21,647 bases of DNA from Deltaproteobacteria bacterium (GTDB taxonomy: Bacteria > Desulfobacterota_B > Binatia > UBA9968), in assembly GCA_016193385.1 (NCBI GenBank), contig JACPSF010000096.1:1-21647 (forward strand). The letters run 5' to 3'. The notes under the pieces were generated by a model. It had not been told where the DNA came from. It saw only the letters and a list, made by a program, of their open reading frames with translations, and did not search any database. Both the position numbers and the translations under genes were made by a program. This document shows, in pieces, positions 1-5,777 of this stretch; position 1 is the stretch's first letter, and the number at the start of each line of letters is the position of its first letter.

Positions 1-2
1 TC

Positions 3-275
3 ATCCGCCGCTTCCTGCTCCACGTGCTGCCCAACGGCTTCATGCGCGTCCGTCACTTTGGCTTTCTCGCCAATCGAGCCAAGAAGCACGCTCTGCCTCA
101 ATGCCGTAAGCTGTTGGGACTCAATCCCCTCTTGCCTGAAATCCCGGACAGATCCACTCAGGACCTCCTGCTGGAGCTAACCGGCGTGGATCTGTCCCGA
201 TGTCCTGCTTGCAAAAAGGGGACGATGGTCATTGTGGCCGAACTGCCCAAGCTCCGCTCATGGGACTCGTCATGA
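3..275 (+). CDS. IS91-family transposase, C-terminal part (5' truncated by window edge)
   Basis: About 90 residues are visible, open at the left edge and ending at TGA 273-275. The stretch IRRFLLHVLPNGFMRVRHFG followed by FLANRAKK is the typical C-terminal region of IS91/IS801-type HUH (Y2) rolling-circle transposases. A CPACKKG motif follows near the end. The catalytic HUH and tyrosine motifs would lie upstream, outside the window, so whether the enzyme is intact cannot be judged. IS91-type elements carry their origin end downstream of the transposase, so the next 100-200 bases probably hold that terminus. IS91 and the related ISCR elements are known to sit beside and mobilise integron cassettes, which fits the array just downstream. 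The family call is confident; element identity is unknown. Confidence 0.85.
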   Translation: MRRFLLHVLPNGFMRVRHFGFLANRAKKHALPQCRKLLGLNPLLPEIPDRSTQDLLLELTGVDLSRCPACKKGTMVIVAELPKLRSWDSS

Positions 276-462
276 AAAACTGCTTCGACTCTCCAATATC
301 ACAGGAATCAAGGCGGCCACTGCGCAGGGGTGTGTCTTCCCCTGCCTTAGTAGCCGACTCTAACGCCTCATCGGTATCCCTGAACTCGCGCACCCGGACC
401 CTGCTAAGATCTTATTGCTCCCACGGCTCATCCGTACCTACTCGCTCCCAGCACTCCCGCCG
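276..462. other. Intergenic, presumed IS91 3' terminal region
   Basis: No credible gene is seen in this 187-base stretch between the transposase stop and the long repeat. By analogy with IS91 elements the origin end (oriIS) should be here, but I could not identify it by motif. A plus-strand ORF across it (200-490) overlaps the transposase end and repeat and looks like noise. Confidence 0.4.
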
Positions 463-624
463 CTTTACAATACCCATAGCAAAGAGCTAAAGTCGGCTCA
501 GCGGTTTAGTCCAACACGTTCCTTCGACTAGGCTCAGGACAGGTTTATCCCCAATGCCACGTAGGGGATTTTGTCGAAACTCTATCCCTCAAAGGCATCA
601 GGGATAAAACGTTATACGTTAGGC
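463..624 (+). repeat. 162-bp direct repeat, copy 1, ending in attC-type core GTTAGGC
   Basis: This block aligns without gaps to 18215-18376, with about 13 mismatches counted by eye (roughly 92% identity). It contains GTCCAAC (509-515), which fits the attC consensus RYYYAAC, and ends in GTTAGGC (618-624), which fits GTTRRRY. Internal hairpins are ATCCCC/GGGGAT (547-552/564-569) and TATCCCT/AGGGATA (583-589/600-606). A TTCGAC/GTCGAA pair encloses the first. Both copies lie immediately before a cassette-like gene on the plus strand. It could be a long attC, an attI-like or leader module, or a palindromic repeat that carries a chance core; the arms do not pair like a standard attC. Confidence 0.75.
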
Positions 625-653
625 GGTAGTTGCGTCTGGCTGCAGCAACTACC
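625..653 (+). other. Strong hairpin in the cassette leader
   Basis: GGTAGTTGC (625-633) and GCAACTACC (645-653) form a perfect 9-bp stem with an 11-nt loop. It starts directly after the GTTAGGC core and sits 42 bases before the haemoglobin gene. No T-run follows, so it is not an intrinsic terminator. Its function is unknown; it may stabilise or regulate the cassette transcript. Confidence 0.6.
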
Positions 654-695
654 TGATTTGCTTACGCAGCCCTACAAGATCGAGAGGAGTTCGTC

Positions 696-1058
696 ATGAC
701 TACTACACTTTATCAACGACTGGGCGGAGCCGAAGGCATTGCCCGCCTCGTGGACGATGTCATCGCCGCGCATCTGGATAACCCCATCGTTAAAACCCGC
801 TTCGAGAGCATCAAAGACATGGAACACACCAAACGGATGGCGCGTGAGTTTTTCTGCGCGGGCTCCGGTGGTCCGGAACCCTACACGGGCAAGGACATGC
901 TCGCCGCACATAAGGGCATGAACATCAGTGAACAGGAGTATTTGGCGGTGATGGATGACATTGTCGGCGCAATGAACAAACATAAATTGGATGAAGCCAC
1001 GAAGAATGACGTTATCGCCATTCTCTACTCATTGAAGGGCAACATCATTCGCGTGTGA
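696..1058 (+). CDS. glbN: Group I truncated haemoglobin (integron cassette gene)
   Basis: A 120-residue cytosolic haem protein of the truncated haemoglobin group I (N) family, which binds O2 and often detoxifies NO. The N-terminus TLYQRLGGAEGIARLVDD, the GGPEPYTG motif (about 58-65) and AAHKGMNIS with proximal His72 are family hallmarks; 120 residues is normal. The ATG is preceded by GAGAGGAG at 7-nt spacing. At the position of distal TyrB10 (FY in the VDDFYxRVLADP consensus) this protein has VI, so the haem pocket differs from mycobacterial trHbN. The gene sits between an attC-type core at 618-624 and a clear attC at 1062, which makes it the cargo of a gene cassette of about 498 bp. Ligand and in vivo role are inferred only. 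Confidence 0.92.
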   Translation: MTTTLYQRLGGAEGIARLVDDVIAAHLDNPIVKTRFESIKDMEHTKRMAREFFCAGSGGPEPYTGKDMLAAHKGMNISEQEYLAVMDDIVGAMNKHKLDEATKNDVIAILYSLKGNIIRV

Positions 1059-1061
1059 AAC

Positions 1062-1122
1062 GCCTAACAATGCAAATCCAGCCGACGCCAACAACCGGCG
1101 CGGCTGATTTGCGGCGTTAGGC
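1062..1122 (+). other. attC recombination site (integron cassette, 61 bp)
   Basis: The site begins with GCCTAAC (1062-1068, RYYYAAC) and ends with GTTAGGC (1116-1122, GTTRRRY). The arms are an imperfect palindrome: GCAAATC C AGCCG A CGCC on the left pairs with GGCG CGGCT GATTTGC on the right. This leaves unpaired bases C and A in one arm, as expected for the extrahelical bases that orient integrase attack. The predicted crossover lies between G1116 and T1117. It closes the haemoglobin cassette four bases after its stop codon and opens the hicAB cassette. Confidence 0.93.
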
Positions 1123-1153
1123 ACAAGGCCTCAAATGTTGTATAAGATACCGT

Positions 1154-1417
1154 GTGGCCAGGTACGATGAACTACTCGCTCGCATACTGCGCGGTACCGC
1201 CGACGCGAACATCCCGTTTAATCAACTCCGTTACTTGCTGCGGCGTTTGGGCTTCGACGAACGGATACGGGGAGATCATTATATCTTCACGAAGGAAGGG
1301 GTTGAGGAAATCCTCAATCTCCAACCAAAGGGACACCAAGCGAAGCCCTACCAAGTGAAGCAGGTGCGGGCAGTGCTCGTGAAATATGGTCTGGCTGGAG
1401 GACACAATGAAAAGTAA
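1154..1417 (+). CDS. hicA: HicA family toxin (type II toxin-antitoxin)
   Basis: An 87-residue HicA-type mRNA interferase with a dsRBD-like fold, expected to cleave translated mRNA and to be neutralised by HicB. The region FNQLRYLLRRLGFDERIRG followed by DHYIF contains the conserved catalytic His (His42 in GDHYIF). The start is GTG 1154; no Shine-Dalgarno precedes it, but TATAAGAT lies at 1141-1148, so transcription close to the start (a leaderless message) is possible. The C-terminus AGGHNEK is encoded within copy A of a 31-bp tandem repeat. Together with hicB it forms the second gene cassette, bounded by attC 1062-1122 and the eroded attC at 1662. Toxin-antitoxin genes are common cassette cargo that stabilise arrays. 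Confidence 0.9.
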   Translation: MARYDELLARILRGTADANIPFNQLRYLLRRLGFDERIRGDHYIFTKEGVEEILNLQPKGHQAKPYQVKQVRAVLVKYGLAGGHNEK

Positions 1418-1454
1418 GTGGAAGGCTGGAGGACACAATGAAAAGTAAGTGGAA
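1393..1454 (+). repeat. 31-bp tandem duplication across the hicA-hicB junction
   Basis: Two identical 31-base units (1393-1423 and 1424-1454) each contain GGAGGACACAATGAAAAG, that is, the ribosome binding site and first codons of hicB. Because 31 is not a multiple of three, the first ATG (1407) reads only 13 codons and stops at 1446-1448. The second ATG (1438) opens the real hicB. Without the duplication the hicA stop would overlap the hicB start (ATGAAAAGTAA), the usual coupled arrangement. Confidence 0.93.
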
Positions 1455-1656
1455 ATACGAGATCATCATCTACTGGAGCGAGGAAGATCGATCCTATATC
1501 GCTGAGGTGCCGGAGTTACCGGGTTGCGCGGCCGACGGACCAACATACCGGCAGGCATTGGCCAACGTGGAGGGGGTTATCCAAGAATGGATCGATACGG
1601 CCAAGGAACTAAAACGTCCAATCCCCGAACCGAGGGGGCGGCTGTTGTACGCATAG
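1438..1656 (+). CDS. hicB: HicB family antitoxin (short form)
   Basis: A 72-residue HicB antitoxin. The pattern YEIIIYWSEEDRSYIAEVPE followed by LPGCAADGPTYRQAL is the conserved HicB partial RNase-H-like fold that binds and blocks HicA. The protein ends soon after the last helix (EPRGRLLYA) and lacks the C-terminal ribbon-helix-helix or HTH domain of longer HicB proteins, so autoregulation by this antitoxin alone is doubtful. The start at ATG 1438 is set by GGAGG 6 nt upstream and by the reading frame; the identical upstream ATG at 1407 is out of frame. An attC-like site follows 5 bases after the stop. Confidence 0.9.
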   Translation: MKSKWKYEIIIYWSEEDRSYIAEVPELPGCAADGPTYRQALANVEGVIQEWIDTAKELKRPIPEPRGRLLYA

Positions 1657-1661
1657 GCCGT

Positions 1662-1719
1662 GCCTAACTCTCGCTTCAGACCGACGCAGAACATGCGCGG
1701 CTGAGCTTTGCAGTTGACC
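1662..1719 (+). other. Degenerate attC site closing the hicAB cassette
   Basis: The left arm is intact, GCCTAAC (1662-1668) then CGCTTCAGACCGACGC. The right arm has GCGCGGCTGAGC (1696-1707), which pairs with the left CAG-CCG-CGC segment. The terminal core reads GTTGACC rather than GTTRRRY, so the crossover site has probably mutated. Integrase recombination here should be weak or lost. Confidence 0.7.
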
Positions 1720-1937
1720 CCGTAGAAGAAGGTAGCTCGGAAAATTTACAAGAAAAACGACCTCCGTATCTGGCGTTTAAGCGACGATCTCGGGTTGAGA
1801 GACCAGTTCGTATCTCAGACGAAAACCTTTCTATTGGCGTGATCGAGTTAAGGTCATTTAAACATCGGCTAACCCATCGCTTCAGACCGATCACTTAACA
1901 GCCCCATGTTCATAGCCGTTATTGAGGGAGGTGCAAG
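1720..1937 (+). other. End of cassette array: non-coding stretch with attC left-arm remnant
   Basis: No convincing gene is seen. At 1868-1890 the sequence GGCTAACCCATCGCTTCAGA and its next bases repeat the left arm of the preceding site (1662-1684) almost base for base. No complementary right arm or GTTRRRY core follows. This looks like a half attC left after a deletion and marks where cassette DNA meets ordinary chromosomal genes. Minus-strand ORFs here are unsupported. Confidence 0.55.
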
Positions 1938-2972
1938 ATGAGACAAAGCAGGTTTTTTGCGATAATCTTTTTGACCTTTTCCCTTTTGCTGGTCTCCGAT
2001 GCTCGGCTCCGAGGCGCAACCCTGGAGCAACTGGTCGAAGGAGCTAAAAAGGAACGGACGCTTGAGTTCTACGGCCCATCCCACCTAACTCCACCGGGCG
2101 GCCAGGCGCTGGGCGATGCATTTAACAAGACATACGCCCTCAATGTTACCGTTAATTACAGTCCAGCCGGGAATATGGCTCGCGACGTCGGTAAGCTTGT
2201 GGGGATCGCTCCTACGGGAGCGCCTCCCGAGTGGGACGTGATGGTCCTTACCGACGCGCACCATGCTACGCTCGCGCTCCGAAAACTTCACGAGCCGCTT
2301 GATTACAAGACTCTCGGCATCGATCCACGAACCATTCATTACAACAATGGCTCGATCTCCGTCGCCAACCAATTTGTCTTGCCAGCCTATAACACCAAAG
2401 TCCTCCCTGCCAAAGATGTGCCTAAGAGCTGGGAAGATCTCCTGGACCCCAAGTGGAAAGGCGGGAAGCTGGGCATGTCCACGGCAACACATCACCTCTC
2501 TCGTTTGGCAGTCGGTCCATGGGGTGAGGAAAAAACCACACGCTACGTGAAAGCCCTGGCGCAGCAAGGCCTCTCTCTCGGAACGCTCGGGGAGGTGATA
2601 AGCCGCCTCCAGTTGGGAGAGACCCTGGTGGCCATTACGATGATCGACGGATTTATTCACCAAGCCAAACTTCGCGGTGCACCCATCACCTTTGCTGAAG
2701 GGATAGAACCCTTAATCTCGCCCGCCTTCCACTCCGGCGTGGTCAAAGGGGCGCGTCGTCCGAACGCGGCGCATCTGTTTTCCGTTTTTCTTACGACTCC
2801 TAAGGCCCAGGAGATTTGGGCGAAGTACGGCGGCGAGAGTTCAGCGTTCATACGTGGAACGAGAGCATACACCTATGCCCAGGGAAAGCAGGTGCTCTAC
2901 ATGGCCGATAAGGACGGCGAGCTAGTAGACAGGCTCGCAATAGAATACGCCCGAATCCTTGGCTTTAAGTAA
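1938..2972 (+). CDS. Iron(III)-type extracellular solute-binding protein (AfuA/FbpA-like)
   Basis: A 344-residue periplasmic receptor with an N-terminal signal peptide (MRQSRFFAIIFLTFSLLLVS, then DARLRGA). LEQLVEGAKKERTLEFYGPS, VPKSWEDLLDPKWKGGKLGM and TTPKAQEIWAKYGG are typical of the AfuA/FbpA-related SBP family that binds Fe3+, phosphonates, thiamine or polyamines. Substrate is not predictable from this sequence; tyrosines typical of FbpA iron ligands were not located with confidence. The ATG follows GGGAGGTG at 5-nt spacing. No permease or ATPase is adjacent, so it is an orphan receptor. It is the first ordinary gene after the cassette array and converges on the minus-strand array, with only 52 bases between the stops. 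Confidence 0.82.
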   Translation: MRQSRFFAIIFLTFSLLLVSDARLRGATLEQLVEGAKKERTLEFYGPSHLTPPGGQALGDAFNKTYALNVTVNYSPAGNMARDVGKLVGIAPTGAPPEWDVMVLTDAHHATLALRKLHEPLDYKTLGIDPRTIHYNNGSISVANQFVLPAYNTKVLPAKDVPKSWEDLLDPKWKGGKLGMSTATHHLSRLAVGPWGEEKTTRYVKALAQQGLSLGTLGEVISRLQLGETLVAITMIDGFIHQAKLRGAPITFAEGIEPLISPAFHSGVVKGARRPNAAHLFSVFLTTPKAQEIWAKYGGESSAFIRGTRAYTYAQGKQVLYMADKDGELVDRLAIEYARILGFK

Positions 2973-3024
2973 AGCTCTAAGGCTACCGCTTGCCTGAAAG
3001 ATCTGTTATGGGGCTAGCCATTTC

Positions 3025-4017
3025 CTATGGTTGGTAGAGCTGGTTAACAAATCCGGATTTTTCCAGCTCCGCCAGGATGGAGTTATCGATGAATTGTTCC
3101 GGCTTGGCTGTTTTAGCGGCAGGATGCTTGGCGAAATTGAGTATTGTTTGCACCGCGGCCGAGGAGGTGTAGGGAACTTTTTCCCAAACCTTCACGAAGG
3201 TCTGATAGGTCTCTTCCAAAGCTTCCTGGTCCGTCGTCTTGGTATACTTGCCCACAACTTTCTTGGCCTCTTCCGGGCTGCTTTGGGCGACTTTGATTCC
3301 TTCTATATACCCCTGAAGAAACCGACGGACCCGATCCGGGTGTTCTCTTATAAACTCTCTTGAGCTGCCGAGCGACGAGTGGACCATGGGAATGTTCTTC
3401 CCGGGCACATCGATGATCTCTTTAAACCCCAACTGGCGTGCCTTTAAAGTCATGGGCGCTGAGATGATCCCCGCGTCGGCAATTCCTTGTGTCAGGGCAG
3501 CCAAGATCTCAGGCGCGCTCTTCATGTAAAGTATCCGCATGTCTTTACCCGGAGTCAGACCCGCCTCCTGAGCCAGAATACGCGCTAGAAAATCGCTCGT
3601 TCCGCCCGGCGTCAGCACCGCGAGGACTTTTCCTTTAAGACCGGGAAGCCCGTGAATCTCAGGCTTCCCGTACAGCGAGAGAACAACTCGATTGGCGATG
3701 GCGGCAATGTAAACTACCTTCTCGCCGGCCAGGGCGGCCTCGACGATCTCGCCGCCAGGCGCGATGATATCGAGGCTCTTAGCCAGGAGAGATTGGGTCG
3801 CCGTGCTCGGGGGGACGAACTTGAGGTCAACGGTTACCCCGTATTTGGCGAAAAGACCTTTGTCCTGGGCAACCCAGATAGGCGCGAAGTTCCCGCTAAT
3901 AGCGGCATAGCTCGCCCTGAGACTCGCTGGCTCCGCGGCCCAAACGCGGCTCAGTAAGCCCACCCAGATGAACAGCGCCAACCCGAGCCAAATTCTTAGA
4001 CCGCTTTCTGTCTTCAA
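3025..4017 (-). CDS. NMT1/THI5-like ABC substrate-binding protein, paralogue 1
   Basis: A periplasmic receptor of the NMT1/SsuA/TauA class (PBP type 2) that would deliver a small organic ligand to an importer. The best start is TTG 4017: AGGGAGGA lies 7 nt upstream and the resulting 330 residues match paralogue 3 (329). ATG 4041 and ATG 4074 are in frame but overlap the upstream hydrolase gene and lack a ribosome site. The signal peptide (KTESGLRIWLGLALFIWVGL, cleaved near VWA-AEP) precedes LRASYAAISGNFAPIWVAQD, KGLFAKYGVTVDLKFV, and PGGTSDFLARILAQEAGLTP. The C-terminus IDNSILAELEKSGFVNQLYQ is shared with paralogues at 5778 and 8761. It is the last gene of the minus-strand array, 13 nt after the preceding hydrolase. 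No transporter partners are nearby. Confidence 0.88.
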   Translation of the reverse strand: MKTESGLRIWLGLALFIWVGLLSRVWAAEPASLRASYAAISGNFAPIWVAQDKGLFAKYGVTVDLKFVPPSTATQSLLAKSLDIIAPGGEIVEAALAGEKVVYIAAIANRVVLSLYGKPEIHGLPGLKGKVLAVLTPGGTSDFLARILAQEAGLTPGKDMRILYMKSAPEILAALTQGIADAGIISAPMTLKARQLGFKEIIDVPGKNIPMVHSSLGSSREFIREHPDRVRRFLQGYIEGIKVAQSSPEEAKKVVGKYTKTTDQEALEETYQTFVKVWEKVPYTSSAAVQTILNFAKHPAAKTAKPEQFIDNSILAELEKSGFVNQLYQP

Positions 4018-4030
4018 GGGTTCATCCTCC

Positions 4031-4894
4031 CTAGGCCGCATACAGATTCTTCCACCAGGAGGCCAACTGGTCATGGCCGGCGAAGACTACCCCTTCAAAC
4101 TGCTTTGCATAGGCGATAAAATCATCAAGAGCTTTCGCCCTGGAGGGGCGGCCGGTTATGAAGTCATGGGCGACGAGCGGCATCATCACCCCTCTTTCAG
4201 CGCCCCGCTCATAGAGAGCATCAAACGCCGACTTCAACGCACGGAACATGAAGTCAGGGGTATTGGATTGCCAAGTGGAATAGCGCGTGGGTGGGTTGGA
4301 AGGGCTCGTTATGTCGATACCAAGGGCCGCGTCACTATAATTAGCAAAGGGAATTTGCAAGACCTGACGGCCATGTCCCTCGATAATATAGGGCAAGTCA
4401 TCATTCCACATGCTGCCGTCCCATTCAAAATCAAGATGCTCCAAAATCAAGTCTATGGTGTTGTGGCTTGCGAAGCAGGTGCGCCAGCCTCGAATGTGCT
4501 CGCCCAACAAATCTTCAAACGCCGAAACCGTCTTTTTTATAAGACCAAGCTCAGTGCGCGGCGGGAAATTGCACATCACTTCGTGCGCGTAGGTGTGCCC
4601 GGCGATACAATGGCCGGCTTTTTTGACCGCTCGGGACACCTCCGGGTACTTCTCCAACGTCGCCCCACATATGAGCCACGTCCCCCGTACTCCATGCTTG
4701 TCGAGGATCTCCAGTAAGCGCCACGCGCCTCGCCGAGCCCCGTACTGTCTTTCACCGTAATCAAAGGGATCGGGTTGGCCATCGGGAAAAGGACAAGTGG
4801 CTTCTTCTGACTGGTGGTGCACGCTTACAAGGATGGGAAGCCGGATACCATCCGGCCAGCGAAGCGGTTGGTCAGGATGCTTTTCTTTCCACAT
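4031..4894 (-). CDS. PuuE-like polysaccharide deacetylase-fold hydrolase, paralogue A
   Basis: A 287-residue NodB-homology (CE4) protein close to the PuuE allantoinase/peptidoglycan deacetylase branch, expected to hydrolyse an amide or N-acyl bond in the cytosol (no signal peptide). Motif 2 is intact as GHTYAHE (His100, His104). Motif 3 is GWRTCFASHN (136-145), then WNDDLPY (163-169) and the late His243 in VAHDFITGRPSRAK. Motif 1, normally with a catalytic Asp, reads SVHHQSEE (24-31), so the metal site differs from classical deacetylases. AAAGGAGGG lies upstream of ATG 4894. The gene starts 11 nt after the stop of paralogue B and is very similar to paralogue C (6816-7691), consistent with tandem duplication. 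The substrate is unknown; PuuE itself hydrolyses allantoin. Confidence 0.87.
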   Translation of the reverse strand: MWKEKHPDQPLRWPDGIRLPILVSVHHQSEEATCPFPDGQPDPFDYGERQYGARRGAWRLLEILDKHGVRGTWLICGATLEKYPEVSRAVKKAGHCIAGHTYAHEVMCNFPPRTELGLIKKTVSAFEDLLGEHIRGWRTCFASHNTIDLILEHLDFEWDGSMWNDDLPYIIEGHGRQVLQIPFANYSDAALGIDITSPSNPPTRYSTWQSNTPDFMFRALKSAFDALYERGAERGVMMPLVAHDFITGRPSRAKALDDFIAYAKQFEGVVFAGHDQLASWWKNLYAA

Positions 4895-4905
4895 AGAGCC
4901 CTCCT

Positions 4906-5754
4906 TTAAGATCCCCGGCTCTCAGTATGTTCAAGCCACCACTTGGAGATGTCGCCGCAACGCGCAAACCAAAACTCCTCGTGGCCGACAAGCCGATCTA
5001 AAAACTGCCTCAGTATCCGCAGCGGGGCGGGCCGGCCAGTGGCCCAAGTCTGCAGGCTGAGAATCAGGAAACGCGGAGATCTCTCGCTCTCGCCGTATAG
5101 AACTTCGAACTCGTTGTTCCAAACGTTGGCCAGCCCGTCAGGCCCGCCCCGCTGGGGGTAGGGATAGCCGATATAGGTCTTATCCGCCGTACTCGTGCTG
5201 AAAGGGATTTCCACCAGACGCCGCGCGCCGCAGTCGAAGAGATAGGGTAAATCATCATTGAGCATACTGCTGTCCCACGCAAACCCCTCTTCCGCCAGGA
5301 TATCATGCGTCTGCGGGCTAATCCGGTAATCCGGGCAGCGCCAACCTTGAATTCTCTTTCCGGTGATTCCTTCCAGCACCTGGACTGACCGGCGGATGAT
5401 CGAGCGCTCTCGGTCCGTGCTCGATGTGCGAACCGATTCGAAGCTGTAGCTCATTCCTGCGATCTCATGGCCGGATTTCTGCGCTGCCTGGACTGCGTCG
5501 GGATACTTCTCCGCCGTAGTACCGCAGACGAAAAAAGTCGCTTTAACTTGGTACTTGTCCAGTAACTCGAGGATGTTCCAAATGCCGCGCCTGGCGCCGT
5601 ACTGGATCGTGCCGCCGACCATGTAATTTGGCCGGTCGCCCGGAAAGAGCGGAGCGCCCTCGCCCGACTGGTGCTCGAAGGTAAGGACAACGGGCAGGCG
5701 AACACCCCCAGGCCACCGGACATGATCTGTTCTAGACTTGATTTCTATGGCCAT
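4906..5754 (-). CDS. PuuE-like CE4-fold protein, paralogue B (zinc ligands replaced)
   Basis: A 282-residue member of the same CE4/PuuE-like family, with no signal peptide. The fold motifs QYGARRGIWNILELLDKYQV, KATFFVCGTTAEKYPDA, QGWRCPDYRISPQT and LNDDLPYLFDCGARRLVEIP are conserved. Motif 1 reads LTFEHQSGEG (Glu27 where Asp is usual). Motif 2 reads GMSYSFE: both histidines of GHxxxHE are replaced, by Met101 and Phe105. A metal-dependent deacetylase reaction is therefore unlikely; it may be metal-independent like PuuE, a partner subunit or a binding protein. GGGGAGG precedes ATG 5754 by 7 nt. It lies 23 nt after the stop of receptor 2 and 11 nt before paralogue A, so co-transcription is likely. 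Frame and length are intact, arguing against a pseudogene. Confidence 0.85.
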   Translation of the reverse strand: MAIEIKSRTDHVRWPGGVRLPVVLTFEHQSGEGAPLFPGDRPNYMVGGTIQYGARRGIWNILELLDKYQVKATFFVCGTTAEKYPDAVQAAQKSGHEIAGMSYSFESVRTSSTDRERSIIRRSVQVLEGITGKRIQGWRCPDYRISPQTHDILAEEGFAWDSSMLNDDLPYLFDCGARRLVEIPFSTSTADKTYIGYPYPQRGGPDGLANVWNNEFEVLYGESERSPRFLILSLQTWATGRPAPLRILRQFLDRLVGHEEFWFARCGDISKWWLEHTESRGS

Positions 5755-5777
5755 CTTCGATCCTCCCCATACTCTCC

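Noticed and set aside
463..624. Reading the 162-bp repeat as a standard attC
   Set aside because: The terminal boxes fit, but the adjacent inner boxes pair only with unequal spacers (0 and 5 nt), so it is reported as an attC-like repeat, not a confirmed site.
2085..2663. Minus-strand ORF of 192 codons inside the iron-type receptor
   Set aside because: Antisense shadow of a well supported receptor gene; no family features.
3968..4717. Long plus-strand ORF (249 codons) opposite hydrolase A
   Set aside because: It runs antisense to a gene with clear CE4 motifs, has no recognisable domain, and similar shadows occur opposite the paralogues.
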